A stretch of DNA of 64,000 nucleotides, taken from assembly GCF_030816915.1 (NCBI RefSeq), contig NZ_JAUSYN010000002.1, positions 1,563,501 through 1,627,500 of the forward strand, read 5' to 3'. The notes under the pieces were generated by a model. That model had not been told where the DNA came from, made no database searches, and was given only the letters and a program-made list of their open reading frames with translations. Below, in pieces: positions 55,208 to 62,626 of this stretch. Position numbers and translations under genes: made by a program. Source of the DNA: Streptomyces sp. B3I8. Lineage in GTDB: Bacteria > Actinomycetota > Actinomycetes > Streptomycetales > Streptomycetaceae. Position 1 is the first letter of the stretch; the number at the start of each line of letters is the position of its first letter.

Positions 55208-56395
55208 ATGGTCGGCACCATGCTCCGCTTGCGCGCCCTGCTCCGTAACGCCCGGCCGTCCCGGAATGCCCCGCGACCCGCCGGACCGGTCCCGCACGGG
55301 TTCGTCCCGAACGAACCCGTCCAGAGCGGGCTCCGCCATGACGGGCTGGTCCTGGACGGGCTCCTGCCGGACGGGCTCGTTCCGGACGACGAGGTGCTGC
55401 TCGACGCGCCCGACGACCGTCTCTCCCCCGTGCTCGCCGCGGCCGGACGCGGCGAGTACGGCCCGGCGGCCGCGCTGCTCGCCGGCACCCGTGAGGCCGC
55501 CGCCTGGGAGGACCGCGACGGCTACGTCCGGCGGCTCGCGCTGTTCGCCCGCTCGCGCGGCGAGTGGTTCGACGCCTGGTGCGCCGCCGCTCCCGACTCC
55601 CCCGACGCCCTGCTGGTCGGGGCCCAGCTCGCGGTGGACCGCGACTGGGCCTCCCCGGCCCGTGCCGAACTGTTGCGCCGGGCGACTCCGCTCCTCACGG
55701 CGGTCACCGCGGACGGCGGCGGCGACCCCGTGCCCTGGCGCATCGCCCTGGACCATGCCCGGGGCGCCCGCGCCGGACACGCCGAGTTCGAACGGCTGTG
55801 GGTCGAGGCGGTGCGCCGCTCCCCGCACCACTACGGATGCCATGTGGCGGCCCTGCGGTACCTCTCGGGCGCCTGCGGCGCCGGGGGCGCCTCCCGCTCC
55901 GAGTGCCACCGGGAGTGCTTCGACTTCGCCGAACGGGCCGCGCAGGACGCGCTCCCCGGATCCCTGGTGCAGGCGCTGCCGGTCCGGGCCGCCCACGCCT
56001 ACCTCGCCGCACGGGGCGGTCCCGCCGTGGCGCGGGGGCGGCTGGACGCGGCGGCGGACCGGGCGGTCGCGCTCTCCACGGGGTACGCGCCCGCCGACCC
56101 CTGGCCGGCGGAGGTGCGCAACCTCCTGGTCCACGTGCTGGTCCGCCTGCACCGCTGGGAGGACGCCCTGGAGCAGCTCCGCCTGATCGGGCCGTACGCC
56201 ACCTCCTTCCCCTGGGACCGCGAGGACGAGGACCCGCTCGCCCGGTTCCTGCACGTACGGACCGGTGCGCGGCTCAGGGTGGCGTCCGGCCGGCCGCCGT
56301 ACGCGGGCGGTCCGCGCCCCACGCGCCCACCCGGCGCGACCGATCCGTGCCCGCCGGGTGACCGCACCGGCCGGTCCCGGCCGCACGACCATTAG
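55208..56395 (+). CDS. Hypothetical protein with pentad-repeat N-terminus and helical-repeat-like body
   Basis: 395 residues from ATG 55208 (ATG 55220 also possible). Residues 30-64 are seven five-residue units (DGLVL, DGLLP, DGLVP and variants) encoded by 15-bp repeats. The body, 65-365, is Ala/Leu/Arg-rich and helical with paired helices such as RLHRWEDALEQLRLIGPY, resembling tetratricopeptide-type proteins; it has WEDRDGYVRRLALFARSRGEW and many Cys/His. The C-terminus is Pro-rich. I know of no function. It is followed 11 nt later by the LON-domain gene. Confidence 0.7.
   Translation: MVGTMLRLRALLRNARPSRNAPRPAGPVPHGFVPNEPVQSGLRHDGLVLDGLLPDGLVPDDEVLLDAPDDRLSPVLAAAGRGEYGPAAALLAGTREAAAWEDRDGYVRRLALFARSRGEWFDAWCAAAPDSPDALLVGAQLAVDRDWASPARAELLRRATPLLTAVTADGGGDPVPWRIALDHARGARAGHAEFERLWVEAVRRSPHHYGCHVAALRYLSGACGAGGASRSECHRECFDFAERAAQDALPGSLVQALPVRAAHAYLAARGGPAVARGRLDAAADRAVALSTGYAPADPWPAEVRNLLVHVLVRLHRWEDALEQLRLIGPYATSFPWDREDEDPLARFLHVRTGARLRVASGRPPYAGGPRPTRPPGATDPCPPGDRTGRSRPHDH
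55295..55399 (+). repeat. 15-bp in-frame tandem repeat (seven units)
   Basis: Units begin at 55295, 55310, 55325, 55340, 55355, 55370 and 55385, encoding HGFVP, NEPVQ, SGLRH, DGLVL, DGLLP, DGLVP and DDEVL. The three central units are close to GACGGGCTCSTSCCG. Confidence 0.8.
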
Positions 56396-56406
56396 GCTGT
56401 CCCGTC

Positions 56407-57147
56407 GTGACCACCGTCCGGCTTCCGCTCTTCCCGTTGAACTCGGTGCTTTTCCCGGGGCTCGTGCTGCCGCTGAACATCTTCGAGGAGCGTTATCGCG
56501 CCATGATGCGCGAACTGCTGAAGACCCCCGAGGAGGAACCGCGCCGTTTCGCCGTCGTCGCCGTCCGCGACGGCCACGAGGTCGCGCCCAGCGCGCCAGG
56601 CCTGCCCGATCCGACCGCCGTGCCCGACCTGGGGCCCGCGGCGGGCTTCGGGGACGATCCCGTCAAGGCGCTGCACACGGTGGGATGCGTCGCGGAGGCG
56701 GCGACCATCCGGGAGCGGCCGGACGGCACGTTCGAGGTGCTCGCCACCGGCACCACCCGGGTCCGGCTGCTCTCGGTGGACACCTCTGGCGCCTTCCTGA
56801 CGGCCGAGCTGGAGGAGCTCGAGGAGGAACCGGGCGACGGCGCCGGGACCCTGGCGGAGGGCGTGCTGCGCGCGTTCCGCGCGTACCAGAAGCGGCTGGC
56901 CGGGGCGCGGGAGGGATCGCTGTCGGCGGGCGGGGAACTGCCGGACGAGCCGTCCGTGGTGTCGTACCTGGTCGCGGCGGCGGCGATGCTGGACACCCCG
57001 GCGAAGCAGCGGCTGCTCCAGGCCCCGGACATCGCCTCGCGGCTGCGGGACGAACTGAAACTCCTTCGCGCGGAGACCGCGATCATCCGTAACCTGCCGT
57101 CCTTGCCGGCGGCGGAGCTGACGCGGGGACCGCAGAGCCTCAACTGA
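56407..57147 (+). CDS. LON substrate-binding-domain protein
   Basis: 246 residues. LPLFPLNSVLFPGLVLPLNI followed by FEERYRAM is the hallmark of the LON_substr_bdg (PUA-like) domain found at the N-terminus of Lon protease; there is no AAA or protease domain, so this is a free-standing form. Roles proposed for such proteins include peptide or ubiquitin-like adaptor binding, unproved here. GTG 56407 starts 11 nt after the preceding gene. Confidence 0.9.
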   Translation: MTTVRLPLFPLNSVLFPGLVLPLNIFEERYRAMMRELLKTPEEEPRRFAVVAVRDGHEVAPSAPGLPDPTAVPDLGPAAGFGDDPVKALHTVGCVAEAATIRERPDGTFEVLATGTTRVRLLSVDTSGAFLTAELEELEEEPGDGAGTLAEGVLRAFRAYQKRLAGAREGSLSAGGELPDEPSVVSYLVAAAAMLDTPAKQRLLQAPDIASRLRDELKLLRAETAIIRNLPSLPAAELTRGPQSLN

Positions 57148-57190
57148 CCCCGGCGCGACGGACACGGCACACGGCGACACGAGGGTCGGG

Positions 57191-57694
57191 ATGGCGAAGA
57201 AGGCGAAGAAGCAGCAGCCGGGCGGAACACCGGCGACGGTGGCGCTGACAGCCGCGGGGGTGACGTACACGGTCCACTCCTACGAACACGACCCCTCCCA
57301 CCCGTCGTACGGCGAGGAGGCGGCCGAGGCGATGGGCGTCTCCCCGGACCGGGTCTTCAAGACGCTGGTGGCCGACGTGGACGGCGCACTGGTGGTCGGT
57401 GTGGTCCCGGTGGCGGGCTCGCTCGACCTCAAGGCACTGGCGACGGCGGTGGGCGGCAAGCGCGCGGCGATGGCAGACCCGACGCTGGCGGAACGGACGA
57501 CGGGGTACGTGCGGGGCGGCATCTCGCCGCTGGGCCAGCGCAAAAGGCTGCGGACGGTCCTGGACGCGTCCGCGTCCGCCCACGACACGGTGTGCGTGTC
57601 GGCGGGCCGGCGAGGTCTTGAGGTGGAGCTCGCCCCGGGCGACCTGGCGTCCCTGACGGAGGCGGTCGTCGCACCGATCGCGCGGGGCGCGTAG
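57191..57694 (+). CDS. ybaK: YbaK/EbsC-type Cys-tRNA(Pro) deacylase
   Basis: 167 residues. The domain has VFKTLVADVDG with the substrate-binding Lys, VPVAGSLDLKALA and GYVRGGISPLGQRKR, all typical of YbaK. It hydrolyses mischarged Cys-tRNA(Pro), a by-product of prolyl-tRNA synthetase. A basic N-terminal run (MAKKAKKQQ) may help tRNA binding. It is 43 nt after the LON-domain gene. Confidence 0.93.
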   Translation: MAKKAKKQQPGGTPATVALTAAGVTYTVHSYEHDPSHPSYGEEAAEAMGVSPDRVFKTLVADVDGALVVGVVPVAGSLDLKALATAVGGKRAAMADPTLAERTTGYVRGGISPLGQRKRLRTVLDASASAHDTVCVSAGRRGLEVELAPGDLASLTEAVVAPIARGA

Positions 57695-57731
57695 AGGCAC
57701 GTGAGTACGTAAGCACGTGGAGGCGGTACAC

Positions 57732-57799
57732 GGGAGCGCGGCCAGCGTGACCGCGCCCCGGCCGGGGGCCACCGGCCGAGGGGCCCCTGTCGCGCTCCC
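57732..57799. terminator. Terminator between ybaK and the DUF2567 gene
   Basis: GGGAGCGCG (57732-57740) and CGCGCTCCC (57791-57799) bracket an inner hairpin CGGCCGGGG-N-CCGGCCG. The genes on either side converge. Confidence 0.6.
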
Positions 57800-57808
57800 C
57801 CGCCCCCG

Positions 57809-58549
57809 TCAGTCCACCGGCGGCAGCGGCAGCGGTGTCGGTTCCGGGTCCCTCGGGCCGAACAGTGCCGTGAGGCCCAGATGGACCACCAGCGCGCCCA
57901 GCGACCACGCGAGGAGCGCCCCCTTCGCGCCCAGTTTCAGGGGCGCGGAGAACGTCACACCCTTGCCGACGCTCTTCGCGTGAGCGACCACGTCCTGCGA
58001 GGGCCCCAGCCAGATCCCCAGCCGCCACGCGAGCAGGGACCCCAGCAGCCCGCCCACGGCGAGCCCCACCACCAGCGGCACACCGCCCCGCCGCCGCGCC
58101 AGGAACGTCACCAGCGCGGTCACCGCCCCGAACGCCAGCGCGAGCAGCGCGAACGTCCCGTCCACCCCGATCGCCTGCTCGCCCTCACTGTCCTTGAGGT
58201 AGACGACCCAGTTCTTGCCGACCACGTCACCGACCAACGGCACGTGCGGCGCCAGCCACCACCACAGGACCCCGAGCAGCGCCCCCGTCACCGCCACGCC
58301 CAGCGCGACGACGACCGCCTCCCGCACTTCGGTCTTCATTCCGGGTCCGTCCTGTCCGTACGCCGACCAGCCCGGGTCGACGGCGCCGGGCACGGCCGCG
58401 CCGTCGGGGCTCCGCCACCCTTCGTACGCGGCCCCCGGCGCCGCCGGGGCGGACGGTGTGGACGCGGCCGACGGGGCGGGGGCCTGCTGTCCGGCCTGGT
58501 CACGGCGGGACGGTTCCTGCGGGGGCGGAGGAGTCAACGGAGCGGTCAC
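57809..58549 (-). CDS. DUF2567-like membrane protein
   Basis: 246 residues. A Pro/Ala/Ser-rich cytosolic region (residues 1-70) is followed by four membrane helices (VVVALGVAVTGALLGVLWWWL, FALLALAFGAVTALVTFLA, LVVGLAVGGLLGSLLAW and LLAWSLGALVVHLGLTALFG), with a periplasmic loop DVVGKNWVVYLKDSEGEQ between the first two. It fits the DUF2567 family of actinobacterial membrane proteins; function unknown. GTG 58549 is the start I favour. It is 59 nt downstream of the ABC permease, possibly in the same transcript. Confidence 0.75.
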   Translation of the reverse strand: MTAPLTPPPPQEPSRRDQAGQQAPAPSAASTPSAPAAPGAAYEGWRSPDGAAVPGAVDPGWSAYGQDGPGMKTEVREAVVVALGVAVTGALLGVLWWWLAPHVPLVGDVVGKNWVVYLKDSEGEQAIGVDGTFALLALAFGAVTALVTFLARRRGGVPLVVGLAVGGLLGSLLAWRLGIWLGPSQDVVAHAKSVGKGVTFSAPLKLGAKGALLAWSLGALVVHLGLTALFGPRDPEPTPLPLPPVD

Positions 58550-58608
58550 CCTGTCATCGTGCCAGTCGAATCGGTCGGTCGCGTCACCGGACGGCTCGGT
58601 CGGTCGCG

Positions 58609-59454
58609 TCACCGGACGGCCGCGCGCCGGTACGCCCAGGTCGCCACGGCCAGCGAGGCGAGCCCGACGCCCGCGCATACGGCGAGGTCGCCGAGGACGT
58701 GCGTCCAGTCCGGGTGTCCCCCGAACGTCCGCGCGAACGCCTCCACACCGTACGTGGACGGCAGCAGGTCGCGCGCGAGGCGGACCACTTCCGGCAGCCG
58801 GCCGGCCGGGAGCACGCCGAGAAGGAGCGCCCCCGACATGCCGAGCTGCCCGAGCAGGGTGGCGAGTTCGGGGCGCGGGGCGAGCAGCCCCAGGGCGGCG
58901 CCGAGCCCGGACAGCGCGGCCCCTGACAGCGGGATCACCGCGGCCAGGATCCACAGGTGGCCGAGCGGCAGGCCGAACAGCAGGCAGCCGGAGACGGCGG
59001 TGACCACCGTGCCCGGCACCGTGAAGGAGGCGTACGCGCCCGCCGCGCCCAGCACCACGGCGGCGGGCGGCACCGGAAGGGTGGCGTAGTGGTCGAGGCC
59101 GCCGTCGGCCCGCAGCCGCCCGAAGTACTGGGCCAGCAGGTTGAGCGCCACGAAGGCGACGACGAGGACCGAGGACCCGGCGACCACCGCGCGTGCCCCG
59201 GCGTCGTCGTCCACGACCCCGCGCATGAGGATCATGATGCCGATCGACTGGAACGTCGCCACGAACAGCAGCGGGATGCGGGCGACCCGGGCGCGGGAGA
59301 GCTGCGCCCTGTACACGGCGGCGAGCGCGGGCCACAGGCGGGCCCGCGGCCCGAGGACGGCCGCCTCCGTGGCCGTGTCCGGGACGGCGTCCGGGTCGGT
59401 GTCCGACGCCGCCCGGGGGACGGCGGGCAGGGTCCCGGCGGGTACGGCACTCAC
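58609..59454 (-). CDS. ABC-2 type transporter permease
   Basis: 281 residues, six hydrophobic segments starting PLLFVATFQSIGIMILM, plus the ABC-2 family middle loops. It forms the membrane part of an exporter with the ATPase encoded just upstream. The substrate is unknown: drug, lipid or peptide export are typical. GTG 59454 has AGGAG 9 nt upstream. It is 125 nt after the ATPase gene. Confidence 0.87.
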   Translation of the reverse strand: MSAVPAGTLPAVPRAASDTDPDAVPDTATEAAVLGPRARLWPALAAVYRAQLSRARVARIPLLFVATFQSIGIMILMRGVVDDDAGARAVVAGSSVLVVAFVALNLLAQYFGRLRADGGLDHYATLPVPPAAVVLGAAGAYASFTVPGTVVTAVSGCLLFGLPLGHLWILAAVIPLSGAALSGLGAALGLLAPRPELATLLGQLGMSGALLLGVLPAGRLPEVVRLARDLLPSTYGVEAFARTFGGHPDWTHVLGDLAVCAGVGLASLAVATWAYRRAAVR

Positions 59455-59579
59455 GACGCGCTGCTCCTTCTCGCTCGGGCGGTCGTTCCGTACGGACCGT
59501 GCGGAACGACCGCCGGACCGTATCCGTAGGGACCGTACGGATGCGGCGTCTTCCGTGCTCGCCGCCGCACCGGCCCGCC

Positions 59580-60593
59580 TCACGCCTTCACCAGTCCCTT
59601 GGTGTCCCCGCCGAGGGCGAGGTAGACGTCCTCCAGGCTGGGCGTGGCGAGGGTGAAGTCGTCCAGGGCGGCGAAGGCGGCGCCGCCGGTGACCGTGGCG
59701 ACGACGGCCCGGGCCTCCTCGGGGGCGAGCCGCAGCGTCCAGCGGCGCCCGGACTCGGCGACTCTGTCGTGCAGGGCGGCGACCTCGGGCACGTCCAGCG
59801 GCGGGCGGTCGCGCCAGACGAGGTCCACGCGGACCTCGCCGGCCACCTCGGCCTTGAGCCCGGCGGGAGTGTCGCAGGCGACGACGCGGCCGCGGTGCAG
59901 GACGGCGACCCGGTCGAGCACGGTCTCCGCCTCGAGGACGTTGTGGGTGACCAGAAGCACGGTGGTGCCGCGTTCCGCGCGGCGCCGGTCGACGGCGGCC
60001 CACACGGCGCGCCGGGCGACCGGGTCCATGCCGGTGGTGGGCTCGTCCAGCACCAGCAGCGGCCGCTCGCCGACCAGGGCGGCGGCGAAGCAGGCGAGGC
60101 GGCGCTGGCCGCCGGACAGCTTGTTCAGGGGGCGGGCGGCCAGCGGGACGAGCCCGAGTTCCTCCAGGACGGCGTCCCGTTCCGCGCGGGCCCGGCGCAG
60201 GTCGAGTCCGCGCAGCCGGCCGGTCGTCTCGACGGCGAGCGAGACGGTCAGTTCGTCCAGCGCGGTGGACTCCTGGCCGAGGTAGGCGAGGATGCGGGAG
60301 GCGCGCTCGGGGTGGCGCACGAGGTCGTGGCCGAGGATCTCGACGCTGCCGCGGTCGGGGCGCATGAGGCCGGTGAGCTGGCGGACGAGGGTGGACTTGC
60401 CGGCGCCGTTGGGGCCGAGCAGGCCGAAGATCTCGCCGCGGCGGACGTCGAGGCGGACATCGTCGGTGGCGCGGATCTCGGGGGTGGCGGCGGTACCGCG
60501 GCGGGCGCGGAGCGCGGGGTAGACCTTGGTCAGCCCGCGTACGCGTACGACGTCGCCCTGTTGCCAGGTCGACGGTGCGGTGCGCGTATTCAC
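59580..60593 (-). CDS. ABC transporter ATP-binding protein (ABC-2 exporter, DrrA-like)
   Basis: 337 residues. Walker A GPNGAGKST (about residues 58-66), signature LSGGQRRLA, Walker B LLVLDEPTTGMDP and switch His in LVTHNV. The C-terminal 90 residues are the DrrA-type regulatory extension (DTPAGLKAE and following). It powers the permease gene downstream. GTG 60593 is probable, though no good ribosome site is visible; transcription may be nearly leaderless. Confidence 0.92.
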   Translation of the reverse strand: MNTRTAPSTWQQGDVVRVRGLTKVYPALRARRGTAATPEIRATDDVRLDVRRGEIFGLLGPNGAGKSTLVRQLTGLMRPDRGSVEILGHDLVRHPERASRILAYLGQESTALDELTVSLAVETTGRLRGLDLRRARAERDAVLEELGLVPLAARPLNKLSGGQRRLACFAAALVGERPLLVLDEPTTGMDPVARRAVWAAVDRRRAERGTTVLLVTHNVLEAETVLDRVAVLHRGRVVACDTPAGLKAEVAGEVRVDLVWRDRPPLDVPEVAALHDRVAESGRRWTLRLAPEEARAVVATVTGGAAFAALDDFTLATPSLEDVYLALGGDTKGLVKA

Positions 60594-60647
60594 AAAGGAC
60601 GAGACTACGGGGTATCGCCGACAAACCCTCGTCCGGGTGGGCCCGGA

Positions 60648-60797
60648 GGGGGTTCTCGCCCCCGCCGCCCTCACCCTTCCCCTCCTCGGAGGGCTCCGTC
60701 CTTCGGACCCCGGGGTTCGTCGTCGGCCGACCGCCGGTGGGGGCCGGCCGCGCCCGCGCGGCGGGGTAGCCGCGGATCGACACGGCCCCGCGCCCCT
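60648..60797 (+). repeat. Dispersed intergenic element, copy 4
   Basis: Starts GGGGGTTCTCGCCCCCGCCG, continues with CCTCACCCTTCCCCTCCTCG, a GGGCTCCGTCCTTCGGACCC hairpin and ends with GCGCCCGCGCGGCGGGGTAG, CCGCGGATCGACACGG and CCCCGCGCCC. It fills the gap between the ABC ATPase and NYN genes. Confidence 0.65.
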
Positions 60798-60826
60798 GTG
60801 TGAGGCGCCCGGCCCCTGCGAGGCGC

Positions 60827-62038
60827 TTACTCCCCCGCCGGGACTCGTTCCGTTGCTGTTCTGGCGTCGATCTCGCGCCAGAAGCCCGCTCGGATCGCGT
60901 AGCGGTCCTGCTCGTCGATCTGGTCGTCCTTGTGGGCGAGCAGGCCGAAGCGTGCCGCGTAGCGCAGCAGTTCGCCGTCGATGCGGTGGGGCACCCGGGG
61001 GTACATGCCGGAGATCTTCTGGAGGTGGATCTGGTCGGTCAGGCGCTCCGCCCACCGGCGGGCGAACACCTGTCCGACCTCCAGAGGGTCGCCGCCGACC
61101 GCGGTGATGTCCTCCTCGCGGTCGGCCCAGCGCTGTTCCGCGCTGGTGAGCTGCGCGAGCGTCGGCAGCGAGGCGGCTTCCGCGGACTCCCCTCCGGGCC
61201 GGTCGACCCAGCCCTTGTCGGAGGACCACCGCAGCGTCGCCGAGGACGGCGGGGACGTCGGCTGCGGGCCGGGGGCACGCAGCGCGGCCAGGTCCTTCGG
61301 GGTGGGGACGCCCTTGTGGGCGGGGCCGCGTTCCGTCGAGCCGTTGCGCGGCTCGGCCGCCGACTCGTGCCGCGGCTGCTCGGCCCGGCGTTCGGGCCCG
61401 GCGGAGAGCGAGGACTCCGGCAGTGGGGCGGAGAGGATCGCGGCGATCTCCGGCCGGGGCAGGTGCGGGGGCGCGCAGGCGCCGCCGTACTCCTTGGCGC
61501 GGACGGCCCGGGTGATCCAGACGCGGTCCAGTACCCGGCGTTCGTCGGCCTCGGCGACCAGGTCCTCGGACTGGTTGTAGTCGCCGTCGGCGGCCTGCAC
61601 CGCCCACAGGTGGACGGCGACGCCGTGTTCCTTGGCGGCCATCATGCCCGGCAGCAGATCGCCGTCCCCGGTGACCAGGACCACGTCTGAGCAGGCCCTG
61701 TTGCGGGCGAGTTCGGTCAGTTCGGCGTGCATGGCGGCGTCGACGCCCTTCTGTGCCCACCGCCCGTCGCTGCGGGTCAGGGCGCCGAGCCGGACCGTGA
61801 CCCGGGGCATCACGCGCAGCCGGCGGTGCTCGGGCTGCGGTACGCGGTCGGGGGCGCCGTCGAACCAGTAGATGCGCAGCAGGGGCTGCCGGGTGTCGGA
61901 CTCGGCGCGTTCGCGCAGGCCCTGGATGAGGGCGGCGTGGTCGACGGTGATGCGGGAGCGGGAGGGTTCACCGGCGAGGAGGCTGGCGGCGGCCCCGAGC
62001 AGGTATCCGGCGTCCACCAGGACGATGCAGCGGTCCAC
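60827..62038 (-). CDS. NYN-domain protein (putative ribonuclease) with C-terminal helical domain
   Basis: 403 residues. The N-terminal NYN/PIN-like domain (1-180) has the acidic residues of the catalytic cluster in IVLVDAGYLLG, KGVDAAMHAEL and VVLVTGDGDLLPGM, suggesting metal-dependent RNA cleavage. A Pro/Ser-rich linker (200-290) leads to a C-terminal helical region (295-400) with RRWAERLTDQIHLQKIS. GTG 62038 follows AAAGAGG by 8 nt. It is divergent from the small basic protein. Confidence 0.88.
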   Translation of the reverse strand: MDRCIVLVDAGYLLGAAASLLAGEPSRSRITVDHAALIQGLRERAESDTRQPLLRIYWFDGAPDRVPQPEHRRLRVMPRVTVRLGALTRSDGRWAQKGVDAAMHAELTELARNRACSDVVLVTGDGDLLPGMMAAKEHGVAVHLWAVQAADGDYNQSEDLVAEADERRVLDRVWITRAVRAKEYGGACAPPHLPRPEIAAILSAPLPESSLSAGPERRAEQPRHESAAEPRNGSTERGPAHKGVPTPKDLAALRAPGPQPTSPPSSATLRWSSDKGWVDRPGGESAEAASLPTLAQLTSAEQRWADREEDITAVGGDPLEVGQVFARRWAERLTDQIHLQKISGMYPRVPHRIDGELLRYAARFGLLAHKDDQIDEQDRYAIRAGFWREIDARTATERVPAGE

Positions 62039-62260
62039 GCGGTCCACCTCTTTCCGGGAGGTTTGCTTCGGGCTTCCTTCGAGTCTGCCCGACGGCAACG
62101 GGGTTAACGGTCCGAACTCGATCTTCGGCGTGGCGCACGGGCGGGTGTGCCGCCAGCCACCTTGTCACACACGGTAATTGTCCGGAATGCGTTCTTTGTG
62201 TGCCTGTGTGAGTCTGATCCCGTCCCTGGCCCCCAGATCCCTTTCAGGAGGCGAATCACC

Positions 62261-62455
62261 ATGGCCAAGAACAAGAACCAGAACCGTAAGCAGCAGAAGA
62301 ACAACGGTCCGCAGAACCGCTCCGCCCAGGGCGAGCACGCCCAGGAACAGGCGCACCGGCCCGAACGGGAGGCGCAGGCCGCCTCGATAGCCCCGGCGGA
62401 TGCGGGCCCGGCCCAGGCCGGCCGCAAGCAGCGGAAGAGCTTCGGTCACAACTGA
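62261..62455 (+). CDS. Small basic, low-complexity protein
   Basis: 64 residues: MAKNKNQNRKQQKNNGPQNR at the start, then a Gln/Ala/Glu-rich middle and KQRKSFGHN at the end. It has an excellent ribosome site (CAGGAGG, 8-9 nt from ATG 62261) and its own terminator, which implies strong expression. The composition suggests a disordered nucleic-acid-associated protein; function unknown. Confidence 0.8.
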   Translation: MAKNKNQNRKQQKNNGPQNRSAQGEHAQEQAHRPEREAQAASIAPADAGPAQAGRKQRKSFGHN

Positions 62456-62470
62456 GGCCGGGCGTACCAA

Positions 62471-62502
62471 GAGGGGCGCATCCCGTGCGGGATGCGCCCC
62501 TC
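62471..62502. terminator. Terminator after the small basic protein gene
   Basis: Perfect 15-bp inverted repeat GAGGGGCGCATCCCG / CGGGATGCGCCCCTC, 15 nt after the stop, between this gene and convergent dnaE. Confidence 0.88.
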
Positions 62503-62626
62503 GCGTGCATCTGTGCGCGCCGATCTACGGTCCGGTGCCCACCCGGATCTCCACCGGGCGTTCACCCCGGCCCCTCAACCCGGACCCGGGCCCCGGTCCC
62601 TCGACCCCGTACCGCGCCCCGGTCCG

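Noticed and set aside
62186..62215. GGAAT followed about 19 nt later by GTG, like a SigR promoter upstream of the small basic protein
   Set aside because: Spacing and -10 triplet both deviate from GGAAT-N18-GTT, so the match is not better than chance.
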